The notes beneath the pieces were generated by a model, which saw only the letters and a program-made list of their open reading frames with translations, was not told where the DNA came from and did no database searches. The position numbers were made by a program, and so were the translations under genes. From assembly GCA_035556755.1 (NCBI GenBank), contig DATMEP010000134.1, positions 1 through 24,328 on the forward strand: a DNA stretch of 24,328 bases, in the 5' to 3' direction. The stretch is from VRUE01 sp035556755. Lineage in GTDB: Bacteria; Actinomycetota; Thermoleophilia; Solirubrobacterales; 70-9. Below are positions 23,501 through 24,328 of this stretch, one piece after another. Each line of letters starts with the position of its first letter. The first letter of the stretch is position 1.

Positions 23501-23744
23501 GGAGGGCCTCGCCCGCGAGATCGTCCATGCGGTCCAGAACGCCCGCAAAGAGGCCGGCCTCGACATCTCCGACCGGATCGAGCTCACCCTCGGCGGCGAC
23601 GAGGAGCTGCTCGCCGCCGCCCGTGCCCACGAGCCCTACCTGACCGGCGAGGTCCTAGCCAAGTCGATCGCCTACGACGCCGCCGAGGGAGCCCCGGTCC
23701 GCATCGACGGCCGCGACCTGCAGATCGCCATCACCCGCGCCTAA
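20535..23744 (+). CDS. ileS: Isoleucyl-tRNA synthetase, type 2 (eukaryote-like), with GSHH active-site motif
   Basis: A 1069-residue class I synthetase that charges tRNA(Ile). ATG at 20535 gives MPGFKPVDPRQSFPELEERVLKRW, the normal N-terminus of this type. The active-site HIGH motif is replaced by GSHH (residues 57-60, in PPTANGRPGSHHVHAR), and KMSKS is intact (GQKMSKSKGN, 22359-22373). The editing domain contains TTEDGTGLVHIAPAFGEDDY, and cysteine clusters CPRCGT, CWRCGT and CERCGGE are present. WYDSGAMPF and EGIDQTRGWFYT place it in the IleRS2 branch typical of eukaryotes and many actinobacteria, which is naturally less sensitive to mupirocin. The GxHH swap has been linked to hyper-resistance. 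It appears leaderless and monocistronic, followed by a strong terminator. Confidence 0.95.
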   Translation: MPGFKPVDPRQSFPELEERVLKRWRERDVFQRSLANREGAELWSFYEGPPTANGRPGSHHVHARVFKDVYPRYRSMCGYRVPRKAGWDCHGLPVELEVEKQLGISSKQGIEEYGIDKFNARCRESVFEYVEEWNRLTERIGFWVDLDDPYVTLENEYIESVWWSLRRLWDDGRLYEGHKVVPYCPRCGTALSSHEVALGYEDVEDPSIYVRFTLLAEAGGPAVDESLVVWTTTPWTLPGNVAVAVSPGVDYVRAKVGDETVILAEALVEKVLGEGAEVVDRFPGADLVGRHYRGPVFPLSDREPGGFPVLAGEFVTTEDGTGLVHIAPAFGEDDYAVAAENGIFDPTSHGTLYNPVKPDGTFDDRVEGFEGRFVKDPEVTAALIDDLRQRGLLFREQVYEHAYPHCWRCGTPLLYYAKSSWYVKTSEARDQLLANNETIGWHPEHIKHGRFGKWLENNVDWALSRDRYWGTPLPVWECAGEDCDGRFCAGSVAELRERARGEVPDDLHRPYIDEVTLDCERCGGEMRRVESVIDTWYDSGAMPFAQFHYPFENKEVFEERFPADFVCEGIDQTRGWFYTLLAESTLLFGESSYRNCVCLGLILDPEGQKMSKSKGNVVEPWDVISAHGADAFRWYYLTSQQPWSGYRFSVDTVGESVRQFLLTLWNTYSFWVLYANAEALGPSDFPDQARSLFVGPGTTNDERGGLDLDRWALSRLQATIAEVRERMDAFDCTAAGRAIAEYVEQLSNWYVRLSRRRFWEGDRAAFATLRHCLLEVAALLAPFTPFLAEEIHLNLAGGEGEELGGQSDSVHLRDFPKPDPALADPELEAAMEAVRLTVELGRAARAQAKVKVRQPLRRAVIVASEAEREAISARTGLVTAELNVKELDFVSDESELVSYEVKPNYRSLGPRFGKRMPQVAAAVEALDPAHVATVMGDGGEVGINVDGDEHVLGADELTLALQPLGGYEVEAEAGHAVALQLELDDELRQEGLAREIVHAVQNARKEAGLDISDRIELTLGGDEELLAAARAHEPYLTGEVLAKSIAYDAAEGAPVRIDGRDLQIAITRA

Positions 23745-23745
23745 T

Positions 23746-23775
23746 CACTTTCCCGGGCTATAACCCGGGAAAGTG
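23746..23775. terminator. Bidirectional terminator between ileS and the tautomerase gene
   Basis: CACTTTCCCGGG (23746-23757) and CCCGGGAAAGTG (23764-23775) form a perfect 12-base-pair stem with a CTATAA loop, starting one base after the ileS stop and ending 9 bases before the convergent tautomerase stop. Like the hairpin at 12747-12782, it has its T/A runs inside the stem and no T tail. Confidence 0.85.
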
Positions 23776-23784
23776 CAGCAGCGG

Positions 23785-23964
23785 TTAATCGCTGCGCGCC
23801 TCGCCGATGATGAAGTCGGTTTTGGGTGAGTCGGAGAACTTCACCCAGCAGTGCTCGGGGGCGGCGCCGGCAACGTCGACCAGCGCCGCTTCGATGCGCT
23901 TGGCGATCTCCGCCTTCTGCTCGTCGGTCCGACCCTCGAACCAGTGGACGTGAACGAAGGGCAT
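23785..23964 (-). CDS. 4-oxalocrotonate tautomerase family small protein
   Basis: A 59-residue protein reading MPFVHVHWFEGRTDEQKAEI, then AKRIEAALVDVAGAAPEHCW, then VKFSDSPKTDFIIGEARSD. The proline directly after the start Met is the catalytic residue of the tautomerase superfamily once Met is removed. The beta-alpha-beta pattern and the arginine in FEGRTDEQK match 4-oxalocrotonate tautomerase-like proteins, which work as hexamers or dimers on enol/keto acids. GGAG lies 10 bases before the ATG. It follows thioredoxin by 19 bases on the same strand, so the two are probably cotranscribed. The physiological substrate is unknown. Confidence 0.8.
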   Translation of the reverse strand: MPFVHVHWFEGRTDEQKAEIAKRIEAALVDVAGAAPEHCWVKFSDSPKTDFIIGEARSD

Positions 23965-23983
23965 CGGCCGGAACTCCGGCGCT

Positions 23984-24310
23984 CTAGGCGAGCGCCGGCT
24001 CCAGCTCGGCCTCGAGGCGGCGCTTGGGCATCGCCCCGACGACCTTCTTCGCGATCGCCCCGTCCTTGAAGAGGAGCAGGGTCGGGATCGAGAGCACTTC
24101 GTACTGAGCGGCGGTCTGCTGGTTCTCGTCGACGTTAAGGCTGAGGATCGTCAGGTCGTCGCGCTCGGCGTCGATCTCCTCGAGGACCGGGTGGACGACG
24201 CGGCAGGGGCCGCACCAGGGGGCCCAGAAGTCGACCAGCACCGGGCCGTCGGCCTCCAGGACGTCGGACTTGAAGGTGGCGTCTGTCACGTCGGTGAGCT
24301 TGCCTGTCAC
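23984..24310 (-). CDS. trxA: Thioredoxin
   Basis: A 108-residue thioredoxin, the cytoplasmic disulfide reductant reduced by thioredoxin reductase. VDFWAPWCGPCR carries the redox pair Cys33/Cys36 in WCGPC, Asp27 is the buried acid, and SIPTLLLF carries the cis-proline. Length and the end GAMPKRRLEAELEPAL are standard for the family. The start is a GTG at 24310 with GGGAG about 11 bases upstream. No signal peptide is present. It is the first visible gene of a small operon with the tautomerase-like gene; anything further upstream is outside the window. Confidence 0.95.
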   Translation of the reverse strand: MTGKLTDVTDATFKSDVLEADGPVLVDFWAPWCGPCRVVHPVLEEIDAERDDLTILSLNVDENQQTAAQYEVLSIPTLLLFKDGAIAKKVVGAMPKRRLEAELEPALA

Positions 24311-24328
24311 TGGAATCGGTCTCCCGCT

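Overview
The window is uniformly GC-rich DNA (one gene, 3613-4251, is visibly less so) with tightly packed genes, GTG and TTG starts next to ATG, GGAGG-type ribosome sites and several apparently leaderless genes. An actinobacterial-type isoleucyl-tRNA synthetase, a TIGR03767-like secreted phosphoesterase, an M15-fold exoprotein and secreted cysteine-rich proteins suggest a deep-branching actinobacterium, most likely class Thermoleophilia (Solirubrobacterales-like). This assignment is an inference from protein style, not from a marker-gene match.

Left part (1-6135): an aldehyde dehydrogenase, a secreted metallophosphoesterase, a small secreted protein of atypical composition on the minus strand, class II fumarase on the minus strand (TTG start), and a divergent DUF2470 gene. 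Between the phosphoesterase and the secreted protein lies a 75-base scar. It holds the last 15 codons of a second fumarase (minus strand) fused to the last 9 codons of a second aldehyde dehydrogenase (plus strand), evidence of a past duplication/recombination and deletion.

Centre (6136-12782): the most interesting locus. Two separate cobalamin riboswitches, each followed by a hairpin that can hide the ribosome-binding site, precede (a) a secreted, cysteine-rich toroid-like protein and (b) a four-gene operon. The operon encodes a 797-residue secreted protein with a transcobalamin C-terminal-like (DUF4430-type) domain followed by a degenerate alpha/alpha toroid, a second toroid protein with a C-terminal membrane anchor, a TolQ/ExbB-type proton channel, and a DUF2149 protein that resembles a minimal ExbD. 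The stop codons overlap and the operon ends in a shared bidirectional terminator. I read this as a candidate B12-repressed surface system for capturing cobalamin (or a cobalamin-related ligand), powered by an ExbB/ExbD-like motor and built from the same fold types as animal intrinsic factor and transcobalamin. No permease or ABC/ECF component is visible in the window.

Right part (12781-24328): a lipoprotein and an M15-like exoprotein on the minus strand. An operon then follows with a benzoylformate-decarboxylase-like ThDP enzyme, a large FAD/Fe-S D-2-hydroxyacid dehydrogenase, a single-domain RelA/SpoT alarmone synthetase and an 87-residue partner protein. After these come a short-chain dehydrogenase divergent from ileS, a type 2 IleRS whose HIGH motif reads GSHH (a signature linked to mupirocin hyper-resistance), and at the end a 4-oxalocrotonate-tautomerase-like small protein downstream of thioredoxin. 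No tRNA, rRNA, CRISPR array or insertion sequence is visible.
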